This document shows, in pieces, positions 10,135 to 17,723 of a stretch of DNA of 64,000 nt. Every line of letters begins with the position of its first letter. The first letter of the stretch is position 1. The notes below the pieces were generated by a model. The model was not told the origin of the DNA. It worked only from the letters and a program-made list of their open reading frames with translations, and searched no databases. The position numbers and the translations under genes are program-made. The stretch is from Psychrobacter sp. UBA3480 (lineage in GTDB: Bacteria; Pseudomonadota; Gammaproteobacteria; Pseudomonadales; Moraxellaceae), in contig NZ_DFQV01000028.1 of NCBI RefSeq assembly GCF_002377945.1, positions 7,486 through 71,485 on the forward strand, in the 5' to 3' direction.

Positions 10135-10965
10135 ATGAGCGTTGCAAGGCTAAGAAAAATACTGGCTAATATTGACGCTGGCAAGCCCATTAATTTGAGT
10201 TCTTTTTTGAATTCTATTGAGTCTTTGAACCTTAAAGAGAGAATCAAATCTGATGATGTAAAATTCTCTAAAGTAAAAGGCGACAAATATAGGGTGACTT
10301 ACATCAAACCCTCTTTAATGAGCTCACTTAGAGCCTATACGGGTGATGAGCAGGCAAGTAGAATTACTGCAGCGGCGCAAAACCAAAGTCATAGCCAAAA
10401 GGTCATCGGCTCGTACCTAAATATTTTACTCTCAGCACATAATAGCGACAAATCCTATCCAGTATTTATTAGTTTCGACACCGATGGGCGTGTCACTTAC
10501 CCGCCAAACACACCACTCACAAAAACCGGCTCTTGCGATCTACTGATTATTGAGAATGTGCAGTTGTTTCTCTTCTGGCACCGGACTGTCTCATTTTTAA
10601 GAGCGCGCTGCGGATTTGATAGCACTAGCTTCGATATTGCTTTAGGGCGGGGCAATGAAATCAGCAACACCTATCACAAGAAATTCTTATCGAAGTACCA
10701 AACCATCTACCTGTGCTTAGACATCGATTTGGGCGGTTTGATGATTGCTAAAAACCTGATTAATCTGGTCCCCGGTACTCCGTATCAATTCTTAATGCCT
10801 GACAATATCGATAACTACTTGAGTAGAGTAGTCGAACAAATAGACCTAAAAACCCTTAATGATATCCGCGCTATTGGCCTGCAGCATCCAGGGTTATTTA
10901 ATGCGTCACGCGCCATTAGCAAACATATTAAAACTATAGAACAGGAGAGTTTTTTGCATGACTAA
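10135..10965 (+). CDS. jetD: JetD/MksG-like Toprim nuclease subunit of a Wadjet-type system
   Basis: Likely the DNA-cleaving subunit that works with the condensin-like complex encoded downstream. The C-terminal half has a topoisomerase VI A/JetD-type Toprim pattern: E140 in LLIIENVQLF, then D196 and D198 in YLCLDIDLGGL, which would be the metal-binding acidic residues. The GRGNEIS segment before the Asp pair also fits the family. The N-terminal half is a helical DNA-binding-like region. At 276 residues it is shorter than the JetD proteins I know (nearer 380-400), so the N-terminal arm is probably reduced. It is the first gene of the operon and overlaps jetC by 8 bases. The assignment rests on motifs plus context. 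Confidence 0.78.
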   Translation: MSVARLRKILANIDAGKPINLSSFLNSIESLNLKERIKSDDVKFSKVKGDKYRVTYIKPSLMSSLRAYTGDEQASRITAAAQNQSHSQKVIGSYLNILLSAHNSDKSYPVFISFDTDGRVTYPPNTPLTKTGSCDLLIIENVQLFLFWHRTVSFLRARCGFDSTSFDIALGRGNEISNTYHKKFLSKYQTIYLCLDIDLGGLMIAKNLINLVPGTPYQFLMPDNIDNYLSRVVEQIDLKTLNDIRAIGLQHPGLFNASRAISKHIKTIEQESFLHD

Positions 10966-13900
10966 TACACTAGAGGGATTTACCCTAGACTACCAATTAA
11001 AACGGGTGGCATTTGTTAATTCCGCCAGCCATTATTACTCAGAGATTATGCTGGACAATCACTTAGCGCTATTTGGTGATAATAACGCGGGTAAAACCGC
11101 CTCTTTGGCGGCACTCAAGCTAATGCTTTACCCTGAAACAGATTTCACTGAGTGCTTTAAAAAGTTTAAGTTTCAAGGCAAAACAGGCAAGTACAGCACT
11201 GAGGACTCTTACAACTTTTACTTTCCTTGTGATAAATCATTTCTGATCATGGAGATTGAGAGTAACAACGAGGCGTCATGTATCGTCTTATATCGAGCTA
11301 AGGGCTACAAGTACAACAGATGGTTCATACCAGCAGGCTATGACGAGGTTCGCCCTTTGTTCTTTGACGAGCAAAGTAAAGAGCTGTCAGAGGACTTAAG
11401 CGTGGCCAAACTGAGTGCTTTTGCCAAGCAATACAAGCAAAGCATTGAGGTGACAGAATCTAAGAAATTGGTTGAGCTTATGTACGGCAACGTGGGCCGT
11501 GAAGACAGCCGCTACTGTATTGTGCCACTGATGGAAAACAATAAGAATGCGGTCAATGCATTTCGAAATATCTTCCAGATGGCTTTTGACTCAGGTAGCG
11601 AGGCGGGCGAATCATTAGCCGAGGCGATTGCAACACTCGTTGAGATGAAGCATAGTCGCCGCGAAGAAAAGCTTAGTGCCGATCTACCTCAACTGGCACA
11701 AGAATATCAAGAACTGGTTCAGCGCGGGGAAGAGCTGGTTGTGCTCTCCAACAACCATGACGCTTACAATAACTTGTCGAAATCAATGGCAGCACTTGAC
11801 GAGCTTGAAACAGCGATCAGTAATGAATACGCAGTTTTAAACAAGCACTTTATCACTCAGAGCGAGAGCTATAGCGGTAATTATGCTCAAATCAATCAAG
11901 AATGGTTAATGGCTAACAAGCAGGTTAAAGACCATCAAGAAAAGTCGCGAGTTCTAGATAGTGAGCGAAGCGTAATTTTAGGTGCCATCTCAACAATTCA
12001 GGCGGGCATTGAGGACAACCAGCGATTCATCAATATCGCAGAACAGGTGATGTCAGAGCATGACAAGACAGATGCTCACAGCCTTCAAATAGAGTTATCT
12101 AAGAAGCTAGCAGCTCTTAAAGAAGAACTAACAGCGCTGGACAACGAGCAAGCAACGGCAGGAATGCTAGAGAGTCTGATTAAAGAACAAAACATCAAAA
12201 AGAACGACTTACGGCGCGCTAGTGGTAAATCTGACAACATAGACAGCCTGACGCTTGGTCAATTCTCACAGAATACCTCTGCAGTGCTGGCGAGTATCAA
12301 CAAAGATTTTACCGACCTTAGTGCCGAATTATCTGACGATGAGATGCAAGTACTGATGGATTTTGCCGATTTGTTTGAGACAAAGGACGGTATGTTAGCC
12401 ATTGGCGGGGAAGTGCTTGCCAATACCCCATCGCTTAGCTACAGCTTGAGTGAGCAAAAAGCCAAAATTGACGGGGATATTAAAAATCTTACTGAGCAGC
12501 TGACAGCATTAGATGCTCGTATTAAAGCCATTAACGTCACTCTACGAGACACCAGTGGAGAATCTAGACGTGAGCGCATCATTGAGGTCAGCAATCAAAT
12601 AGAGACCCTAAAAACGCAGATTGAAGCGCTTAAGCGCCACGATATTGCGCTTATGGACATCAAATCAAGCACTGTTAAGCTTGAGGAAAAACAAGCCATA
12701 GCACAAGAACGTTCAGACAGCATTGAAGCCATCAAGCATGACTTGGTTGCATTGGAGCAATCGGCGCGTGCGATTGGCGCAAAAAGAAATGAGATCCAAA
12801 ACCAAAATGAGCAGTTTGAGTACTACGAAACTGAGCTTAAGCGTATAAGAAACACGCTTGAGGTGAAAGAGGTGGATGTGGACGCACTCATTGAGTCCGG
12901 GTTTAATCCAACCTTAAATGCCGCCACACTCAGAGCACTTGGCGGGAAACTAAACAAGCTTATTGAGGTCAAAGCAGAGTTCATACCTCGCGCAAGATTG
13001 TTTATTGAAGCGGTTCCTAATGAGCGTATTGATAGGTTTAAAGAGTTGCACCGCTTATCAGAGGTTAAGGCCGCTATCAGCTCTTACAGCACCAGTTTTA
13101 GCACACTGCAGCTGCAGAAGAACAGACAAGCCATCGACATATCTAGCCATAACAGAATCGTTGGTAGCCAGTTAAAAGAGATCTCTGACGCGCATCGTAT
13201 TTTAGAAACCAGCGTACGAGATATTAATAATGAGCTGAATGGTCACAAGATATCAAACCTTGAGAAAGTCAGCTTGCGCTTACATCTTCACTCTGACTTT
13301 GAGCACGTCTACAAACTGAGTCAAAACTACGACCTAAGCCAAGACAAGCTAATGGGTAGTGATTTCTATCAGTCATTGCTTAGCTATGTCCAAAAGCATG
13401 GCAACAAACGCACCGGCCTACTCAAAATGAAGGATATTATTAAAAACATTACTTTTGAGTACTTAGATGCTACCGGTGCCGTCACAGACAAGCCACAATC
13501 AGGCGGGACAACCAGTACCATCACGGCATCAATCATATCGATACTGCTTAAGCGCATCTTTATGGTCAATACCACGTTCAAAATGCCGATTGTTATTGAT
13601 GAGGTGGCTGCGCTAGATGGCACCAATACCTCTATGATTGTAGATTGCATCAACGAGCATGGTTTCTCAGCCTTTTGTGCAACGCCGCTCAGAAGTGCGG
13701 TTGTCTGTGAGGCAGTTGGGCGTTGGGTAACAGTCGATTATAACTATGTTGATACTGGTGTGACATTAACGTGGCCTGGATGCGTGCTAAACATATTGCC
13801 AAGCTCAATCAGTGTGTGGGGCGTTAAACCAGACGATGCTAGTGACTACTCTAATGAAGAGTCACAAAAAATAAATGAGGATGAGGAAAGAGACGGTCTA

Positions 13901-14041
13901 ATAAACCTAGCAAATCGTCTTAACGCTCTCCGAGAAGAAGAGTATAAGTACAAGCCAACGCCCAATCGCTATGTAAGCCTTCTCCCACAGGACCTTGTAG
14001 AAGAGCATTATTCTTCTCATACAAATAATTCAGAGGAATAA
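10958..14041 (+). CDS. jetC: JetC/MksB-like SMC ATPase
   Basis: The SMC-type motor of the operon, expected to extrude DNA loops together with the JetA and JetB subunits. The N-terminus has a Walker A, GDNNAGKT (residues 40-47). A long central region (about 215-800) is heptad-like coiled coil with a hinge-like break. The C-terminal head has the ABC signature SGGTTSTI (S848) and a Walker B, MPIVIDE, with D881 and E882. The length, 1027 residues, fits JetC/MksB. The ATPase motifs look intact. The start overlaps jetD and a good ribosome site (ACAGGAGAG) lies upstream. A RecF/SbcC-like repair ATPase is the alternative, but the MukF- and MukE-like neighbours make that unlikely. Confidence 0.85.
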   Translation: MTNTLEGFTLDYQLKRVAFVNSASHYYSEIMLDNHLALFGDNNAGKTASLAALKLMLYPETDFTECFKKFKFQGKTGKYSTEDSYNFYFPCDKSFLIMEIESNNEASCIVLYRAKGYKYNRWFIPAGYDEVRPLFFDEQSKELSEDLSVAKLSAFAKQYKQSIEVTESKKLVELMYGNVGREDSRYCIVPLMENNKNAVNAFRNIFQMAFDSGSEAGESLAEAIATLVEMKHSRREEKLSADLPQLAQEYQELVQRGEELVVLSNNHDAYNNLSKSMAALDELETAISNEYAVLNKHFITQSESYSGNYAQINQEWLMANKQVKDHQEKSRVLDSERSVILGAISTIQAGIEDNQRFINIAEQVMSEHDKTDAHSLQIELSKKLAALKEELTALDNEQATAGMLESLIKEQNIKKNDLRRASGKSDNIDSLTLGQFSQNTSAVLASINKDFTDLSAELSDDEMQVLMDFADLFETKDGMLAIGGEVLANTPSLSYSLSEQKAKIDGDIKNLTEQLTALDARIKAINVTLRDTSGESRRERIIEVSNQIETLKTQIEALKRHDIALMDIKSSTVKLEEKQAIAQERSDSIEAIKHDLVALEQSARAIGAKRNEIQNQNEQFEYYETELKRIRNTLEVKEVDVDALIESGFNPTLNAATLRALGGKLNKLIEVKAEFIPRARLFIEAVPNERIDRFKELHRLSEVKAAISSYSTSFSTLQLQKNRQAIDISSHNRIVGSQLKEISDAHRILETSVRDINNELNGHKISNLEKVSLRLHLHSDFEHVYKLSQNYDLSQDKLMGSDFYQSLLSYVQKHGNKRTGLLKMKDIIKNITFEYLDATGAVTDKPQSGGTTSTITASIISILLKRIFMVNTTFKMPIVIDEVAALDGTNTSMIVDCINEHGFSAFCATPLRSAVVCEAVGRWVTVDYNYVDTGVTLTWPGCVLNILPSSISVWGVKPDDASDYSNEESQKINEDEERDGLINLANRLNALREEEYKYKPTPNRYVSLLPQDLVEEHYSSHTNNSEE

Positions 14042-14044
14042 GAC

Positions 14045-15406
14045 ATGCTATATAGCCGTGTTGAGCTGATAGAGAGCGTACTAAAATACAAAAAGCATTT
14101 CTTGTTATTTGTTGATCAGATTAACGAGCAAAAAAATGGTCTTGGCTTTCCTGCGATTAACTATGCCATTTTTCATAGAGAGATCAGTAAAGACAAGGAT
14201 ATGAGTTGGTATATCAAACGGCTTGAATTACCCTCTATGATAGATGGTGGTTTATTCCTAGATCCTGATAAATCAGATGGTACTTTGATTATGACCGCAG
14301 TGTTGTATGAGCTGCTGGTCTTTATTGATACATCGAGGAATAAGCAACTCAGTCTTGCCAAGTTTGAGTCGTTACGCTCACAAACCGTCCAAGTTAAAAA
14401 CAATATTGTGATAAGCGAGGCAGGTTCCGATGATAGAACAGAGCATCTGCAGGTGTTTTGGGAGCTTATCAACGAGATATTAACCACGTTTAAAGAGAAT
14501 ATCTTGGTGCTTAATATCAAGGTGGACGAAATCGCAAGCCTCTACAAGCAGCTTGATGTAGGAGAGGTGTCTGTAAATATAGATGAGTTGTACCAGGTCA
14601 CTCAAAAGCTTTATGAGCGTCACATGCAGCCAAGCTTAGAATTTATTGATGAGCGCACACTGATCATTGGTAGTGAGAATTTTGTGCAGGCGATTGATGC
14701 CCTTTATCAGTTCTTTATCAATGAAGATGATGTGCCAACGGCAATGGCTATTCTCTATAAATCGAAATCAATCAGCTCTTACTACAAAGATATCAAAGCG
14801 GTGTCTGACAGACTGGTAACTTATTTACACAACCTATCTGAGCACAGAGCTTTATTCATGGCGGTTGAGCACAACTACAAGAAGATGATGGATGCGCTTA
14901 ATGAGGTCAGAGAAGGCAAAGGGCGTGCTTTGTATATCAAAGAAGATGCAGAGTCGATTGACCACCTAAGAAGTCTCGATGGCTTAAGCGCTCACAGTCA
15001 AGGTTATAGCGCAAAACTTGAGCGTGAGCCTGTTGGGTTTATGGCGCAATTTAAGAGTCATTACGAATTAACCCTCAATAAGCCTATCAAGAGTAAAGGC
15101 AGTATCAGTAAGAAGCGCTTACAGCGCGACAATTCAACGAAAAAGCGTGGCGAGTACATTATGTACCTAATGTTCGAATTAAGCCGTGACGAGGCGATTA
15201 CCGACATTCACGCCTATGTAAATGACCACCTCACCAATAATCTTGCAAATTTCACTCTAATAGACACGCTTTATGGATTAGATTCGTTTTTGCCGTTACT
15301 GGATAAGAAGCGCGTCAGACAGCAACATCATCGAGCACGATTAGAAGACGACACCCATTATTTTGAATACATAACACTGAATTACATCAAAGGAGATCAG
15401 CTGTGA
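14045..15406 (+). CDS. jetA: JetA/MksF-like kleisin subunit
   Basis: 453 residues, by position and helical make-up the MukF-like kleisin that would bridge the two SMC heads. It begins three bases after jetC and overlaps jetB by four bases (TGTGA arrangement), so translation is coupled. The N-terminal 120 residues resemble a winged-helix domain (AINYAIFHREI, LELPSMIDGGLF). The middle is helical (LTTFKENILVLNIKVDEIA, ALNEVREGKGRAL), and the end has a basic helix (KKRVRQQHHRARLED). Sequence similarity in this family is low, so the call relies strongly on the operon. Confidence 0.72.
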   Translation: MLYSRVELIESVLKYKKHFLLFVDQINEQKNGLGFPAINYAIFHREISKDKDMSWYIKRLELPSMIDGGLFLDPDKSDGTLIMTAVLYELLVFIDTSRNKQLSLAKFESLRSQTVQVKNNIVISEAGSDDRTEHLQVFWELINEILTTFKENILVLNIKVDEIASLYKQLDVGEVSVNIDELYQVTQKLYERHMQPSLEFIDERTLIIGSENFVQAIDALYQFFINEDDVPTAMAILYKSKSISSYYKDIKAVSDRLVTYLHNLSEHRALFMAVEHNYKKMMDALNEVREGKGRALYIKEDAESIDHLRSLDGLSAHSQGYSAKLEREPVGFMAQFKSHYELTLNKPIKSKGSISKKRLQRDNSTKKRGEYIMYLMFELSRDEAITDIHAYVNDHLTNNLANFTLIDTLYGLDSFLPLLDKKRVRQQHHRARLEDDTHYFEYITLNYIKGDQL

Positions 15407-15981
15407 TTGATTACCATAAGAGTGCAGAGATATTTAACCATCTAATGAATGGTCGGGTTATTAACCGGGAGGTAATGGGCAGTCATGGCGCGTTTGAAAA
15501 CAACCATCTATTCTCCGAGATTATGGATCATCGAGAAGATTACAGTCATCAGTACAAGATGTCAGGGTTCCATTTGGTAGAGAATGTTGATTATTTTTAT
15601 ATCATCAAAGGCCAAGAGTTCGATATTGCAAAAACACAGATCGCAATGAAGGCGTATTTCCTATTAACCATCCTAAGTAAGTACGCAACCAGTAACAACA
15701 TCTCAATAAGTAAGTTATGGTCTGCAGATGGCGGTATTAGCCAAGCAGAGCTTGTGAAGATTGAAGAACTTAGGGATACCAAAGAAATTCTTGAGAGATG
15801 CAATTTGGATGATAGCTTATTCAAAAACATCAAGGTGATCATGGTAGATAGAGACATCGCATACATCCATCCAGTGTCTCAAAATATTGTATTGGCCAAT
15901 GCTGGCAGGCAATTTTTTGAGGACATAAAGAATGATTTTGAGTTCCATAATCAACAAGAACAAGATGAGCTGAAAACTTAA
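15403..15981 (+). CDS. jetB: JetB/MksE-like KITE subunit
   Basis: 192 residues, size and position fit the MukE-like winged-helix partner of the kleisin. The start is GTG at 15403 with AGGAG seven bases upstream, overlapping the jetA stop. Predicted helices (FDIAKTQIAMKAYFLLTILSKYA) and the short hydrophobic strand IKVIMVDRDIAYIHP are compatible with tandem winged-helix domains. It ends the four-gene run; the next gene starts 21 bases later and may still be co-transcribed. No motif decides the family alone. Confidence 0.7.
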   Translation: MIDYHKSAEIFNHLMNGRVINREVMGSHGAFENNHLFSEIMDHREDYSHQYKMSGFHLVENVDYFYIIKGQEFDIAKTQIAMKAYFLLTILSKYATSNNISISKLWSADGGISQAELVKIEELRDTKEILERCNLDDSLFKNIKVIMVDRDIAYIHPVSQNIVLANAGRQFFEDIKNDFEFHNQQEQDELKT

Positions 15982-16002
15982 TATAAAGAAACAGGCGATG
16001 TA

Positions 16003-16509
16003 ATGAGCAATAAGTATATTAGTAAGTTTTTTGAAGTAACTGGATACCTAAACCCTTATCGGAACAAAAACGGGCATATAGAGTACTCCAGATTTGTAGC
16101 CGTTATCATGTTGGAGGCTGTGGCCGCCGTTCTATACTTATTCAAAGTAATGCCTGATTTCCTAACAATGGGGAAACCATACAACTTAGTGGCTTATTTT
16201 TATAAATACGCGCTGGTCTGGCCACTAGAGCAAGCAAAGGTTGTATGGGGTGCGTTAAAGGAGATAACACTAACTGGCAATGGTCAGGTAGACCAAATAA
16301 TCTCTATTGGTGGCATGGCAGGGTATATCGTATTGCTTATGTCAGCATATATGGCGGTTTACACTGTAATTTTACGATGGACTGATGATGATTTTTCAAT
16401 AGGTGACTTTCTAGGGGCGTGGTGTGTGCCATTATTCTTAGGTGGTTTGTGGTATTTCGGAGTAATGGCTATTGAGTATGTAGTAGCATTGAAGGCGTCT
16501 CTACAGTAG
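16003..16509 (+). CDS. Small multi-pass membrane protein, unknown
   Basis: 168 residues with about four hydrophobic segments: around 27-46 (VAVIMLEAVAAVLYLFKV), 57-75 (weak), 103-124 (GGMAGYIVLLMSAYMAVYTVIL) and 140-162 (AWCVPLFLGGLWYFGVMAIEYV). No family recognised. It begins 21 bases after jetB on the same strand, so it may be the last gene of that operon, although no known Wadjet system has a membrane subunit. A GAAGGCGTCT inverted repeat overlaps its stop codon and probably ends transcription. Confidence 0.75.
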   Translation: MSNKYISKFFEVTGYLNPYRNKNGHIEYSRFVAVIMLEAVAAVLYLFKVMPDFLTMGKPYNLVAYFYKYALVWPLEQAKVVWGALKEITLTGNGQVDQIISIGGMAGYIVLLMSAYMAVYTVILRWTDDDFSIGDFLGAWCVPLFLGGLWYFGVMAIEYVVALKASLQ

Positions 16510-16517
16510 ACGCCTTC
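16491..16517. terminator. Hairpin between convergent genes
   Basis: GAAGGCGTCT and AGACGCCTTC form a perfect 10-bp stem over a 7-base loop spanning the stop codon at 16509. There is no long T run, so efficiency is uncertain. It may serve both converging genes. Confidence 0.5.
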
Positions 16518-16534
16518 AATGGTTTTAGTGGCGG

Positions 16535-17608
16535 TTAACGGCTTTCAAAGTAGTTTTTATTTGCCATCAGATTTGTCATGGTCATTTCTTTTTGCTTAGT
16601 CTTAACCCCAAGTTCAATATCGCTATAAATACTTTTTATCTCAAGAAACACGTTGTTAAGCGCAGCATCAGGATCTTGACTTGAGCGTTGATCTGTTATT
16701 AACAGCGCCTCATTTGGTGCTGGCGCGTAATACTTGAGCTTTGCAGCAGTGTAATCACGCCAAACCTGGTCAAGCCTTTCATTGACAATCTTATCCAAAC
16801 GAAACTTATCTTCTGAGATGTCAAAACTGGCATCATTCTTTATCTTATCGAGTAGAAGTAGGCCTTCTTTACGAAGATGCTCCAACTCATCTTGCTGCTG
16901 AAACGTATCAGAGATTTTAATCTTATCAAACTCTACATTCATAGCATCTTGATAGCTTTCAATGATTTCTGACAGCGCTTTAATTGCATCAGATAGCTTA
17001 CCAGATGCATTAGAGATACTGTTTTCAGCGACAGGGGCCACTTTATGAATAGAGCGAAGTGTATCTATCGTTTTCTCAGCAGTGGCTTTCAAACCATCGG
17101 CGCGATGCTTTAGCATTAAACTCATATCTGAATTCTTGATACGAGAGTGCAAGTTTACAACTCGTGAATAAGAAAGCTTGATATCCGGGTACTCAATTAA
17201 GAAAGCATATTTACTTGGAAAAGCAGTACTTCGATCTGTTGAGGCTACAGCATTACCAACTTCATCTTCGACTTCTTCCTCAACTCGCATTGGCGGCGGC
17301 GCTAGTTTTGATGCGCGGCTTTGATTTTTATCGAATGCTCTTTGATTTATGGATGTAGCTACAGGCATGCTTTCAGAGGCAGAAGCGAGAGTTTTTGCAG
17401 GTTTTCCTTTATAAACATAATGGACGATATGTATAAGTGCGAGGGCAATAAACAATGGAGCAAGGGCAATAGCAACGTGCAGAACTACGTTTAAGAAGCC
17501 CATAAAACCCATGAGATCAGTGGCGTAAACAGTGCTCAAACTAGACGCTATTGGTGATGCCGATAGCGCTGATAGCATCACTGCAGCCTTTATTGTGTTG
17601 TTTTTCAT
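16535..17608 (-). CDS. Membrane-anchored coiled-coil protein, unknown
   Basis: 357 residues from the ATG at 17608 (GGTGAG six bases upstream); a GTG two codons earlier is possible. The N-terminus is a signal-like segment (AAVMLSALSASPIASSLSTVYA) followed by a second membrane helix (VVLHVAIALAPLFIALALIHIV). A basic and acidic linker (APPPMRVEEEVEDEV) follows. The last 220 residues are helical and heptad-rich (TLRSIHKVAPVAENSISNA, LDKIKNDASFDISEDK), suggesting a cytoplasmic or periplasmic coiled coil anchored in the inner membrane. No family recognised. It converges on the 16003 gene and ends close to the distal end of the CRISPR array. Confidence 0.75.
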   Translation of the reverse strand: MKNNTIKAAVMLSALSASPIASSLSTVYATDLMGFMGFLNVVLHVAIALAPLFIALALIHIVHYVYKGKPAKTLASASESMPVATSINQRAFDKNQSRASKLAPPPMRVEEEVEDEVGNAVASTDRSTAFPSKYAFLIEYPDIKLSYSRVVNLHSRIKNSDMSLMLKHRADGLKATAEKTIDTLRSIHKVAPVAENSISNASGKLSDAIKALSEIIESYQDAMNVEFDKIKISDTFQQQDELEHLRKEGLLLLDKIKNDASFDISEDKFRLDKIVNERLDQVWRDYTAAKLKYYAPAPNEALLITDQRSSQDPDAALNNVFLEIKSIYSDIELGVKTKQKEMTMTNLMANKNYFESR

Positions 17609-17723
17609 TAGCACTCACCAAACATTAATATATATTATATTTTATAGCAATAAGCCATTTTTATCAATATTAATTTTAAAATGAATAGTGAATAAAGAGT
17701 TATTATCCTTAGTAATCTACACT

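Noticed and set aside
12963..13175. 70-codon frame inside jetC
   Set aside because: Out-of-frame shadow of the coiled-coil coding sequence.
17661..17700. A P-family promoter just left of the CRISPR array (AATAGTGAATAAAG tract)
   Set aside because: Only the upstream tract is similar; no GTACGA box or 17-bp-spaced hexamers follow, and no gene lies in that direction.
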